A DNA stretch of 5,186 nucleotides from an uncultured Chloroflexota bacterium (GCA_937927665.1 CALBRY010000629.1:1-5186); one strand, 5' to 3'; shown: positions 1 through 5,186, numbered from the stretch's first letter. The notes: generated by a model not told the origin, from the sequence alone. A program made the numbers and translations.

Positions 1-505
1 ACGCGCCCGCGAACTGCTCGCCGCTGTTGGGTTGGATCACCGCTTTGATCACAAGCCCGCGCAGATGAGCGGCGGCGAACAACAGCGGGTCGCAATTGCG
101 ATTTCGGTCGCCAATTCGCCCGCGCTCCTGCTTGCCGATGAACCAACCGGCGAAGTCGATACCGAAGCCGCCAACGCGATTTTTGACGCGCTCCGCCTGT
201 TCAACCGGGAGCAGGGACTCACGATCATTATCGTCACCCATGATTTGCAGGTAGCCGGGCGGGTGGATCGCGTGATCGGTATGCGTGACGGACGCGCCAG
301 CACCGAAATTATCCGCACACGCGACGCGGCAGGAGTTGCACTTTCCGAGGATGAATTTGTGCTGGTCGATCGCGCCGGGCGAATTCAACTCCCGAAGGCG
401 TATATCGACGCGCTCGAAGTGAAGGAGCGGGTGCGGCTGCATCTCTCGCCGGATCATGTGCGCGTGTATCCTGATCAACCGGAAAATGGAGCCGAGCCGC
501 GATGA
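1..505 (+). CDS. ABC transporter ATP-binding protein (LolD/MacB-like), 5'-truncated, with AbrB-like C-terminal segment
   Basis: This is the C-terminal part of an ATPase that energises an ABC transporter at the cytoplasmic face of the membrane. The reading frame is open from base 2, so the true start lies left of the window; the TTG at 32 is internal. Numbering from base 2, the 167-residue fragment shows the signature MSGGEQQRV (22-30), Walker B LLLADEP (42-48) with catalytic Glu47, D-loop TGEVD (49-53) and H-loop VTHD (78-81). Walker A and the Q-loop are cut off. The signature helix reads AIAISVAN where many relatives have AIARALA. After the ATPase fold comes an extension of about 70 residues. 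Its core, with VDRAGRIQLPK, resembles an AbrB/SpoVT swapped-hairpin half. The next ATPase starts inside this stop codon, so the two are very probably co-translated. Membrane partners of the FtsX/MacB type would be expected upstream; the substrate is unknown. Confidence 0.93.
   Translation, partial: RARELLAAVGLDHRFDHKPAQMSGGEQQRVAIAISVANSPALLLADEPTGEVDTEAANAIFDALRLFNREQGLTIIIVTHDLQVAGRVDRVIGMRDGRASTEIIRTRDAAGVALSEDEFVLVDRAGRIQLPKAYIDALEVKERVRLHLSPDHVRVYPDQPENGAEPR
353..475 (+). other. AbrB/SpoVT-like segment fused to the ABC ATPase
   Basis: Domain within the first ATPase gene, about 41 residues (fragment residues 118-158). It shows the pattern of an AbrB-type beta-hairpin unit: V-D-R-A-G-R-I-Q-L-P-K, then a short helix-like stretch, then a hydrophobic strand ending HVRVYPD. 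In the AbrB/SpoVT family the corresponding V-D-x-x-G-R-(I/V)-x-(I/L)-P motif forms a DNA-binding or dimerising swapped hairpin. Here it follows the H-loop and the end of the nucleotide-binding domain, where it may act in dimerisation or regulation of the ATPase rather than in DNA binding. The assignment is by motif only. Confidence 0.6.
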
Positions 506-1209
506 CGACACAGGTACGGGTTGAACCAATCCTTCGCGTACAAAATCTGTTCAAGTCTTACATGATGGGGCAGGTCGAAGTGCATGCGCTCAAAGGCGTC
601 ACGCTCGAAATCCTTCCCGGCGAAATGACGGCGATCATCGGGCGCAGCGGATCGGGCAAAACGACGATGCTCAATCTGCTTGCCGGGCTAGATCGCCCGA
701 CCTCGGGGGAAGTGTGGTTTAAAGATCAAGCGATCGATCGCTTGAGCGAATCAGCACTGCTCCGCTTGAGACAGGAACATTTTGGGTTTGTCTTTCAGTC
801 ATTCGGGCTTCTGCCGCTCCTCAGTGCCGCCGAAAATATCAGCGTGCCGCTGCGGATGCGTCATATGGCACGCAGCGAACGCGAACAGCGGATTACCGAT
901 GCACTCGATTGGGTGGGATTGCTCAAACGCGCCAAACACCGCCCATATGAACTGAGCGGCGGCGAGCAGCAGCGCGTCGCGCTGGCGCGGGCATTGGCGG
1001 CGAAACCGGATTTGATCTTCGCGGATGAACCGACAGGTCAGCTTGACAGCGCGACCCGCGATAAGATTATCGGGCTGCTGCGCCGGACGGTGCGCGAACG
1101 CGGCATGACCGTTGTGATCGTCACGCACGATCCACAGGTGATGCAAGAAGCCGATCGGGTGTACGAACTCCGCGACGGCGCGCTCTACGACTCGCGTCGG
1201 AAAAGCTAG
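502..1209 (+). CDS. ABC transporter ATP-binding protein, LolD/MacB/FtsE family
   Basis: Complete 235-residue ATPase, the usual length for a LolD/FtsE/MacB nucleotide-binding subunit. Visible motifs in order are an A-loop aromatic (Tyr20), Walker A GRSGSGKT (47-54), Q-loop FQS (98-100), signature LSGGEQQRVALARAL (151-165), Walker B LIFADEP (171-177) with catalytic Glu176, D-loop GQLD (179-182), and H-loop VTHD (207-210). All catalytic residues are present. The ATG at 502 overlaps the upstream TGA by four bases (ATGA). It has a GGAG about 10 bases upstream (488-491), so translational coupling is likely. Paired with the preceding ATPase, it probably serves a two-ATPase, FtsX/MacB-type transporter for export or extraction of a lipophilic compound, peptide or lipoprotein. 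That role is inferred from family and context. The two ATPases differ: this one lacks the AbrB-like tail and keeps the canonical ARA after the signature. A 20-bp perfect palindrome lies inside it (726-745). Confidence 0.96.
   Translation: MTTQVRVEPILRVQNLFKSYMMGQVEVHALKGVTLEILPGEMTAIIGRSGSGKTTMLNLLAGLDRPTSGEVWFKDQAIDRLSESALLRLRQEHFGFVFQSFGLLPLLSAAENISVPLRMRHMARSEREQRITDALDWVGLLKRAKHRPYELSGGEQQRVALARALAAKPDLIFADEPTGQLDSATRDKIIGLLRRTVRERGMTVVIVTHDPQVMQEADRVYELRDGALYDSRRKS
726..745. repeat. 20-bp perfect palindrome inside the second ATPase gene
   Basis: Each half is ten bases (TCAAGCGATC followed by its exact reverse complement), with no spacer. It sits in the region encoding KDQAIDRLSE and contains two overlapping GATC sites. 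The symmetry could simply reflect codon choice, and no function is evident. Confidence 0.75.
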
Positions 1210-1216
1210 GAGCGCA

Positions 1217-2698
1217 TCATGAGCCGGTGTACGGAAGGATGATCAGCGCCAGATCACGCAGATCAACGCCGAAATCAGGGATGACGATCTGCGTGATTCC
1301 ATCGACTGTATACGCTGGTTCGCTGTAAAGAAGTTCGCCCGCATACGTTTCCCAATACTGGACGATGTGTGCGCCGTCCTCAAACAGATCGTTGATCGTT
1401 ACCGTCACGCCGGGGATTTGCACCGTCTCATCGGTGCGCCGATCCGCCAGCAGCCACACGAGCGCCGTAAAACCGTTCGAACACGCCGAGCGAAAGACGG
1501 TACGGGTGCCGGTGCTGACATTTGCGGTCACGTTTTCGCTGGCGTAATCCGCCCAATTTATTGTCGATGCAACCCGCGCCAAGCCGAGCAGATTATCGCG
1601 CAGTTCCGGCAGAAGATAATGCGGGTTGGTGTAGGGCCAGCGCATCCCTGATCCCGCGCCGCATGAGGCGAGATGTCCCCAACTCATGTTGTGGTGATAT
1701 TCTTGATCGAACTGCGGATTTACAATCCAATCAGCGATCGGTCCGCTTTCACTGTCGAAATACGGGCGATGATCGGTGATCTGTTCCAGCGAGAGCAGTA
1801 CGCCGCCCGCCATCGTCGTTCCGGGCAGAATTGGGTTACTGGGATCGCTGATCTCCCCGATGTATTGGTGCGTTGTGGCGAAATCAAGCGCGGGATGTTG
1901 ATAAATGACCCGTCCCAGTGCGCCTTCAGGGACGGATTCGGCAGATGACACGGTGATCAAGTGTGTGCGTCCCCATGTCGCCATCTCCAATTCGCGGATG
2001 AACCCCGCCATTTCGGTGATATACGCATCGATCTCGTCGGTGGTCGCTTCCCACCCAAGATCGATCTCGTTCATGATATCCCATGCGAAAATATTCGGTG
2101 AACCACCCCACCGCTCGATGATGAACTGCCAGCGATCTTTCTGCGCTTCGATGCACGCCCGACCTGTCAACCAATCGCCGCGTGTTTCACATGCGCCGCC
2201 CATCGCCGTATTGTATGGATACGATTCCCAATTGGCGGACTGCCAGAACGTGTCGTATGGCGTGAGCAGGAGATATAGACCGTTCGCTTCCGCCATCGGG
2301 ATAAACGCATCCCAGAACGCGACGACCGCATCGGAGAACGTGCCGACGGGATTTTCAAGCAGCGAATATGCCTGCTGCGCGTATTCGATCATGATCCGGC
2401 TCACGGTGATGCCGTGTGCGCGCAAATCCTGAACATAGCGCTCGGTTTCTTCGGCGGATGTCCCGTCAAAAAGGGTATTCAAGCCCGCCCATGAGATCGC
2501 GTCATTTTGACCGATGACGAGAAATCCCCGTCCCTGCTCATCGACAAAATAGCGCCCGTTCGGTGAGACGCTGATATATCCCTCGTAGACTGGTAATGCT
2601 ATCGGGATCGGGTCTGTCTGCTGCTGGGCGCTGGCGGGAATGATCGCGCATAGGAAAAGGAGAACAGCGAGCAGGCGAATCGGAACGATTGTTTTCAT
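1217..2698 (-). CDS. Secreted glycoside hydrolase, clan GH-A (GH5/cellulase-like)
   Basis: A 493-residue exported glycosidase that probably cleaves beta-linked polysaccharide or oligosaccharide outside the membrane. It begins with a Sec signal peptide (1-24, predicted cut after PASA). The stretch GRYFVDEQGRGFLVIGQN (48-65) is typical of the first strand of this enzyme type. A (beta/alpha)8 barrel follows to about 380. Clan GH-A marks are WDIMNEID (206-213), with Glu211 in the Asn-Glu position of the acid/base, HQY (277-279) before a late strand, and FDSESGP (314-320), with Glu317 placed as the nucleophile. A small beta-sandwich-like domain fills about 385-493. Cys170/Cys182 and Cys346/Cys406 could form disulfides. 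The ATG at 2698 overlaps the MalG stop (ATGA), with a weak GTGGA 8 bases upstream, so translation is probably coupled to the transporter. The exact GH family and substrate cannot be read by eye; mannanase, glucanase or a DUF5060-type relative are all possible. Confidence 0.87.
   Translation of the reverse strand: MKTIVPIRLLAVLLFLCAIIPASAQQQTDPIPIALPVYEGYISVSPNGRYFVDEQGRGFLVIGQNDAISWAGLNTLFDGTSAEETERYVQDLRAHGITVSRIMIEYAQQAYSLLENPVGTFSDAVVAFWDAFIPMAEANGLYLLLTPYDTFWQSANWESYPYNTAMGGACETRGDWLTGRACIEAQKDRWQFIIERWGGSPNIFAWDIMNEIDLGWEATTDEIDAYITEMAGFIRELEMATWGRTHLITVSSAESVPEGALGRVIYQHPALDFATTHQYIGEISDPSNPILPGTTMAGGVLLSLEQITDHRPYFDSESGPIADWIVNPQFDQEYHHNMSWGHLASCGAGSGMRWPYTNPHYLLPELRDNLLGLARVASTINWADYASENVTANVSTGTRTVFRSACSNGFTALVWLLADRRTDETVQIPGVTVTINDLFEDGAHIVQYWETYAGELLYSEPAYTVDGITQIVIPDFGVDLRDLALIILPYTGS
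2627..2698 (-). other. Sec signal peptide of the glycoside hydrolase
   Basis: Residues 1-24 show a short basic start (MKTIVPIR), a hydrophobic core of about 12 residues, and a P-A-S-A cleavage box with the mature protein starting QQQTDP. Cys17 is inside the hydrophobic core and does not form a lipobox, so a type I signal peptide fits better than a lipoprotein. Confidence 0.85.
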
Positions 2699-3585
2699 GC
2701 TTTGATTCCACTCATGGCGATACTTTCGACGAAAAAGCGCTGTAGGAAAAAGAAGAGGATCAGGATCGGCAGCAGTGCCAGCGTTGACCCTGCCATGAGC
2801 AGATTCCAGTTTTGTTCATAGACCGAATCGAGCCGCGCCAGCAGCAGCGGGACGGGATACAGATCGACCGAGCGCAGATAAATCAACGGCGCTAAAAAGT
2901 CATTCCAGCGGGCGATAAAGCCGAGTACAAATAGAGTCGCCACGATTGGTCGCGCCAGCGGGAAGAAAATGCGGAAGTAAATTTGAAACCAGTTCGCGCC
3001 GTCCACTTTCGCCGCGTCCTCAAGCTCAATGGGCAGGGTGGCGAAAAATTGACGACTGAGAAAGACCGCGAACGGCGACCCGAACAGGATCGGGATGATC
3101 AGCGGGTTAAACGTGTTCACCCAACCAAGCCGCGTAAACAGGATAAACGACGGAATCAGCGTGACGACGCCGGGGATCATCATGGTGACAAGCAGCAAGC
3201 CGAAAAGTTTATTTCTACCGGGAAAGCGCATGCGCGCAAACGCGAATCCTGCCAGCGTGCTGGTAAACACCTCGCCGAGTGTCGAAGCGAGCGCGATATA
3301 CGTAGAGTTGAGGAATCCGCGCGGCAGCATGCCAACTTCCCACGCCAGTTGGAAATTTTCCGTCGTCGGGTTTTCGGGAATCCACTGCGGCGGTAGTACA
3401 AACAAACTGGAATCTGTTTTGAAAGAGGTCGAGATCATCCACAGAAACGGCAGAATCATCACCGCCGCGCCAAGCAGTAAGATCACATAAGCGGCGATCT
3501 TGGTTAGCAGGGCGGTTTCGCGCCTGCCGAGCCGCGATGAGCGTTTTGGAGCAGTTTGTTCAAATGAGCGCGCGACATCAGCCAT
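2695..3585 (-). CDS. Carbohydrate ABC transporter permease, MalG type (CUT1)
   Basis: Inner-membrane permease of a binding-protein-dependent sugar importer; 296 residues, close to the usual MalG length of about 275-300. A hydrophilic basic N-terminus (1-28) precedes TM1 (about 29-51). Further hydrophobic segments follow at about 93-117, 127-150, 160-180, 212-235 and 263-284, six in all. MISTSFKTDSSLF after TM1 and RGFLNSTYIALAST (89-102) are typical of MalG-type proteins. The EAA loop that docks onto the ATPase is visible as LEDAAKVDGANWFQIYFRI, ending FPLARP (188-213), with the conserved Gly197. The ATG at 3585 shares one base with the TAA of the MalF-type gene (TAATG) and has a GAGG seven bases upstream. 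It therefore partners the adjacent MalF-type protein in a heterodimeric channel. Its own stop overlaps the hydrolase start. Substrate is unknown, but the hydrolase suggests an oligosaccharide. Confidence 0.96.
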   Translation of the reverse strand: MADVARSFEQTAPKRSSRLGRRETALLTKIAAYVILLLGAAVMILPFLWMISTSFKTDSSLFVLPPQWIPENPTTENFQLAWEVGMLPRGFLNSTYIALASTLGEVFTSTLAGFAFARMRFPGRNKLFGLLLVTMMIPGVVTLIPSFILFTRLGWVNTFNPLIIPILFGSPFAVFLSRQFFATLPIELEDAAKVDGANWFQIYFRIFFPLARPIVATLFVLGFIARWNDFLAPLIYLRSVDLYPVPLLLARLDSVYEQNWNLLMAGSTLALLPILILFFFLQRFFVESIAMSGIKA

Positions 3586-4739
3586 TATGAAGCCTCATAC
3601 TGCACCCAACGGCGGCTTACGTAGAAATTGAGCAGTGTCACGGCGATGATAATCACGCCCAAAATCCATGCTTGCGCGGATGCGTAACCCATCTGTGTAT
3701 CGCGGAATGCGTTCTGCTGGATCACCATCACCATAGTGGTTGATTCAAAATAGGGTCCGCCGTTCGTCATCAAATACGGTTCTTGAAACACTTGAAATAC
3801 GCCGATCATGGACGTGATCACGAGGAAGAACGTGGTCGGGGTCAGTGCGGGCCATGTGACAGCGCGGAATCGCTGCCATACGTTCGCACCATCGATCATG
3901 GCGGCTTCGTGCAGATGGCGCGGGATACTCTGCAATCCCGCCAGATAAATCAATACCTGATAGCCTAGCCCCTTCCACACCATCATGATAATGATCGCGG
4001 GCTTCACCGTTACCGGATTGCCGAGCCAATTGATGTTGGAATCCAGCCCTAACTGACCGAGTGCGTAATTGATCAAGCCGTAATCCGGGTTGAATAACCA
4101 TAACCAGATCAGCGCAAGGGCGGCGATTGGCAGGATCACCGGTGTGTAATAGATCGTGCGGAACAGATTCGATCCGATAATCCGCTGATTCATGGCGATG
4201 GCGAAAATCAGCGAAAACACGATTGTGATCGGCAGGGATAGCAGCAAAAAGAAGGTATTAAACATCGACTTCCAAAAAACAGGATCAATCGCACCGACGA
4301 TATAACGCTGTTCGCCGATCCCAAACTGGAACCATTCTTCGTAGCCGCTTGGGAGTGCGCTGCTAGCACGGGCATAACGCACTTCGCAGATATAGGGCGC
4401 GTTCGTAATCGGGTCGATCTGTCCGGTGGTGAATTCGTTCAGGCGCGATTCGGGCACACGCTCACGCCCGCATCGATACATCGGTTCGCCCGTCGCTTCG
4501 TCAAGCTCACGCGCTAAGGGCTGGAGCGATAAGCTCAAGGTATTGGCGTAATTTTCTGTTCCGACAAACTCCGGCGGACTGGCGAGATCCCATTGGGTGA
4601 ACCCGATCACCAGTGACCCGATCAGCGGACCTGCGCCGAAGATGAGAAACCCGATCAGCGGCGCGGCGATGAAAAGATAGCCCCAGATCGCCTCACTCCG
4701 GTGGAGCGATCCCCGCTTCGGCTGTTTGATCGCTGCCAT
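3585..4739 (-). CDS. Carbohydrate ABC transporter permease, MalF type (CUT1), with extracytoplasmic insertion
   Basis: Inner-membrane permease of the sugar importer, 384 residues from the chosen start. I chose the ATG at 4739 because AAAAGGA lies 8 bases upstream and the protein then opens MAAIKQPKRG before TM1 (about 17-46). An earlier in-frame ATG at 4748 would overlap that ribosome site. The frame stays open to 4934, but that reading overlaps the binding-protein gene and is not credible. TM1 and the FTQWDLASPPEFVGTENY motif (47-64) are standard. They are followed by an extra stretch of about 80 residues (66-150) before the usual DPVFWKSMFNT. The extra stretch has Cys90 and Cys118. Later membrane segments lie at about 160-184, 196-216, 247-267, 302-320 and 357-375. 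The EAA loop is PRHLHEAAMIDGANVWQRF (273-291), continuing to WPALTP. Typical MalF-type CUT1 permeases are about 290-310 residues, so the insertion explains the excess length. It pairs with the MalG-type protein encoded directly downstream. Confidence 0.95.
   Translation of the reverse strand: MAAIKQPKRGSLHRSEAIWGYLFIAAPLIGFLIFGAGPLIGSLVIGFTQWDLASPPEFVGTENYANTLSLSLQPLARELDEATGEPMYRCGRERVPESRLNEFTTGQIDPITNAPYICEVRYARASSALPSGYEEWFQFGIGEQRYIVGAIDPVFWKSMFNTFFLLLSLPITIVFSLIFAIAMNQRIIGSNLFRTIYYTPVILPIAALALIWLWLFNPDYGLINYALGQLGLDSNINWLGNPVTVKPAIIIMMVWKGLGYQVLIYLAGLQSIPRHLHEAAMIDGANVWQRFRAVTWPALTPTTFFLVITSMIGVFQVFQEPYLMTNGGPYFESTTMVMVIQQNAFRDTQMGYASAQAWILGVIIIAVTLLNFYVSRRWVQYEAS
3593..3596 (-). promoter_or_regulatory. 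Ribosome binding site of the MalG-type gene
   Basis: GAGG on the minus strand, seven bases before the ATG at 3585 and inside the last codons of the MalF-type gene. It supports the TAATG junction as the true start and suggests termination-reinitiation coupling. Confidence 0.6.
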
Positions 4740-4747
4740 TCGCAACA

Positions 4748-4754
4748 TCCTTTT
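4748..4754 (-). promoter_or_regulatory. Ribosome binding site that fixes the MalF-type start
   Basis: AAAAGGA on the minus strand, with an 8-base spacer to the ATG at 4739. It is the best Shine-Dalgarno match in the gap and abuts, with no usable spacing, the alternative ATG at 4748. This decides for 4739. Confidence 0.7.
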
Positions 4755-4776
4755 GGTACGAAACGGTTTTGAACCA

Positions 4777-4818
4777 CTCCTCACCCCTCTCAAAATAACC
4801 TTCGGTTGGGGTGAGGAG
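4777..4818 (-). repeat. Intercistronic inverted repeat (stem-loop) between binding protein and MalF
   Basis: A perfect 11-bp inverted repeat, CTCCTCACCCC on the plus strand at 4777-4787 and GGGGTGAGGAG at 4808-4818, with a 20-base loop. In the minus-strand RNA the 5' side of the loop holds a second small hairpin, AACC-GAA-GGTT (4807-4797), which could stack on the main stem. The structure begins 15 bases after the binding-protein stop and ends 22 bases before the MalF ribosome site. A further 4-bp hairpin GGTT-CAA-AACC lies at 4775-4765. No U-run follows the stem, so it is not a standard intrinsic terminator. By position it resembles the malE-malF REP region, where a stem-loop protects the upstream message and raises binding protein over permeases. 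It may also be one copy of a dispersed genomic repeat. Confidence 0.75.
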
Positions 4819-4833
4819 CAGTAAGCGATCGTT

Positions 4834-5186
4834 TTACGAATCGACGCCGACGCTTGCCCATGCTTCATCAAGCGCATCTTGGAACGCCGATGCGCGATCC
4901 GCGAGTTCATCTTCGGCGAGCGCCGTACCGTCATTTACGACGGCGGGCCAAACACCATTCCACCATGCATCATCAAACCACTGACCGTAAAGCGGTGTTT
5001 CTGTCCATGGACCGGGGCGTTCACAACGGGCGGCTTCAAGGAATACCTGTGCATTGGCGGGCGGCTGATCCGGCTGAAGGAACACATCACTTTGTGCGAG
5101 TTCAAGCTGATTAGGAATCTGGAAGCCGAGCGCGGCTTGTTCGGTTTGACCTTCTGTACTCGCAAGATATTCGATAAAGCGGAATG
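4834..5186 (-). CDS. Extracellular sugar-binding protein of the ABC importer (SBP family 1), C-terminal fragment
   Basis: The last 116 residues of a solute-binding protein, with the start beyond the right edge of the window; the frame is open to base 5184. The opening FRFIEYLASTEGQ matches the C-lobe helix typical of family 1 binding proteins (the F-I-x-x-L-x-S-x-E-x-Q pattern). It is followed by a small-residue and proline region (GFQIPNQ, 20-26), PANAQVFLEAA (42-52), and an aromatic-rich stretch WFDDAWWNGVWPAVV. The protein ends in an acidic helix of the kind that usually closes the fold (ALAEDELADRASAFQDALDE). It would capture the oligosaccharide outside the membrane and deliver it to the MalF/MalG pair encoded downstream. 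The signal peptide or lipobox cannot be seen. It is followed by a 94-base gap with a stem-loop, the only sizeable gap in this operon. Confidence 0.88.
   Translation of the reverse strand, partial: FRFIEYLASTEGQTEQAALGFQIPNQLELAQSDVFLQPDQPPANAQVFLEAARCERPGPWTETPLYGQWFDDAWWNGVWPAVVNDGTALAEDELADRASAFQDALDEAWASVGVDS

Noticed and set aside
32..34. TTG at 32 as the start of the first ATPase
   Set aside because: The frame is open upstream to the window edge and encodes RARELLAAVG, the normal helix before the signature motif. The gene is truncated by the window.
1..1209. The two plus-strand ATPases as the energy source of the neighbouring sugar importer
   Set aside because: Their motifs and length fit the LolD/MacB/FtsE group, they lack the TOBE-type C-terminal domain of MalK proteins, and they are on the opposite strand in a separate operon.
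1905..2432. A plus-strand open frame of 175 codons opposite the hydrolase
   Set aside because: It lies antisense to a well-supported enzyme with catalytic motifs. Its translation has no recognisable domain, and its length is ordinary for a shadow frame in this composition.
2645..2651. A lipoprotein lipobox at Cys17 of the hydrolase
   Set aside because: The residues before the cysteine (LFL) do not fit L-[AS]-[GA]-C, and the hydrophobic core continues past it to a good PASA signal peptidase I site.
2983..3396. A plus-strand open frame of 137 codons opposite MalG
   Set aside because: It is very rich in Arg, Lys, Gln and Asp, as expected from the complement of hydrophobic membrane codons. It is a shadow of the permease gene.
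4765..4818. A pseudoknot pairing the stem-loop's loop TTTTGA (4795-4790) with downstream TCAAAA (4772-4767) on the minus strand
   Set aside because: The six bases are complementary, but only four bases would have to span the full 11-bp stem, which is sterically unlikely unless the stem partly opens.
4777..4818. An intrinsic terminator after the binding-protein gene
   Set aside because: The stem is strong, but the following minus-strand sequence (TGGTTCAAAACCG) lacks a U-run, and the downstream permease genes need read-through.
4740..4934. A 65-residue N-terminal extension of the MalF-type permease, starting at 4934
   Set aside because: The extra peptide is basic, with no membrane or domain pattern. 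It overlaps the conserved end of the binding-protein gene in another frame and would be read through the intercistronic stem-loop. The ATG at 4739 has a good ribosome site and gives a normal N-terminus.
4834..5085. A stand-alone 83-residue protein starting with GTG at 5085
   Set aside because: The frame continues upstream to the window edge with typical binding-protein sequence (FIEYLASTEGQ), so this is the tail of a larger protein.

Overview
This 5.2 kb window is densely coding chromosomal DNA with roughly mid-50s % GC, from a bacterium. It holds two convergent gene clusters. The gene styles point to Chloroflexota, perhaps an Anaerolineae-like lineage: an ABC ATPase with an AbrB-like tail, a CUT1 sugar permease with a long insertion after its first membrane helix, and a secreted clan GH-A glycosidase in the same operon. 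This is a judgement from protein style, and no marker gene is present to confirm it.

Left cluster (+ strand, bases 1-1209). This is the 3' end of an operon that runs in from outside the window. It has two consecutive ATPases of the LolD/MacB/FtsE type. The first is 5'-truncated and carries a C-terminal AbrB/SpoVT-like segment. The second is complete and starts inside the stop of the first (4-base ATGA overlap). Such pairs usually serve FtsX/MacB-type permeases, which would lie to the left. The substrate cannot be read from this window.

Right cluster (- strand, bases 5186 down to 1217). This is a carbohydrate uptake operon. In transcription order it encodes the C-terminal part of an extracellular solute-binding protein, a MalF-type permease, a MalG-type permease, and a secreted glycoside hydrolase with a (beta/alpha)8 barrel. 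The last three genes are coupled by a TAATG junction (1-base overlap) and an ATGA junction (4-base overlap). The only real gap, 94 bases between the binding protein and MalF, holds a perfect 11-bp inverted repeat. It is placed like the malE-malF intercistronic element of enterobacteria and could favour binding-protein expression over the permeases. The enzyme would cut a glycan outside the membrane, the binding protein would capture the fragments, and the permeases would import them. The transporter's ATPase is not in the visible part of the operon; a shared MalK/MsmK-type ATPase encoded elsewhere is the usual solution.

The two clusters converge with only 7 bases between stop codons and no recognisable terminator. 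I see no RNA gene, mobile element, CRISPR array or origin, and no intergenic stretch exceeds 94 bases. I did not find a clearly new biological system. The items most worth a second look are the AbrB-tailed ATPase, the periplasm-facing insertion in MalF, the intercistronic stem-loop, and a marked excess of GATC sites.
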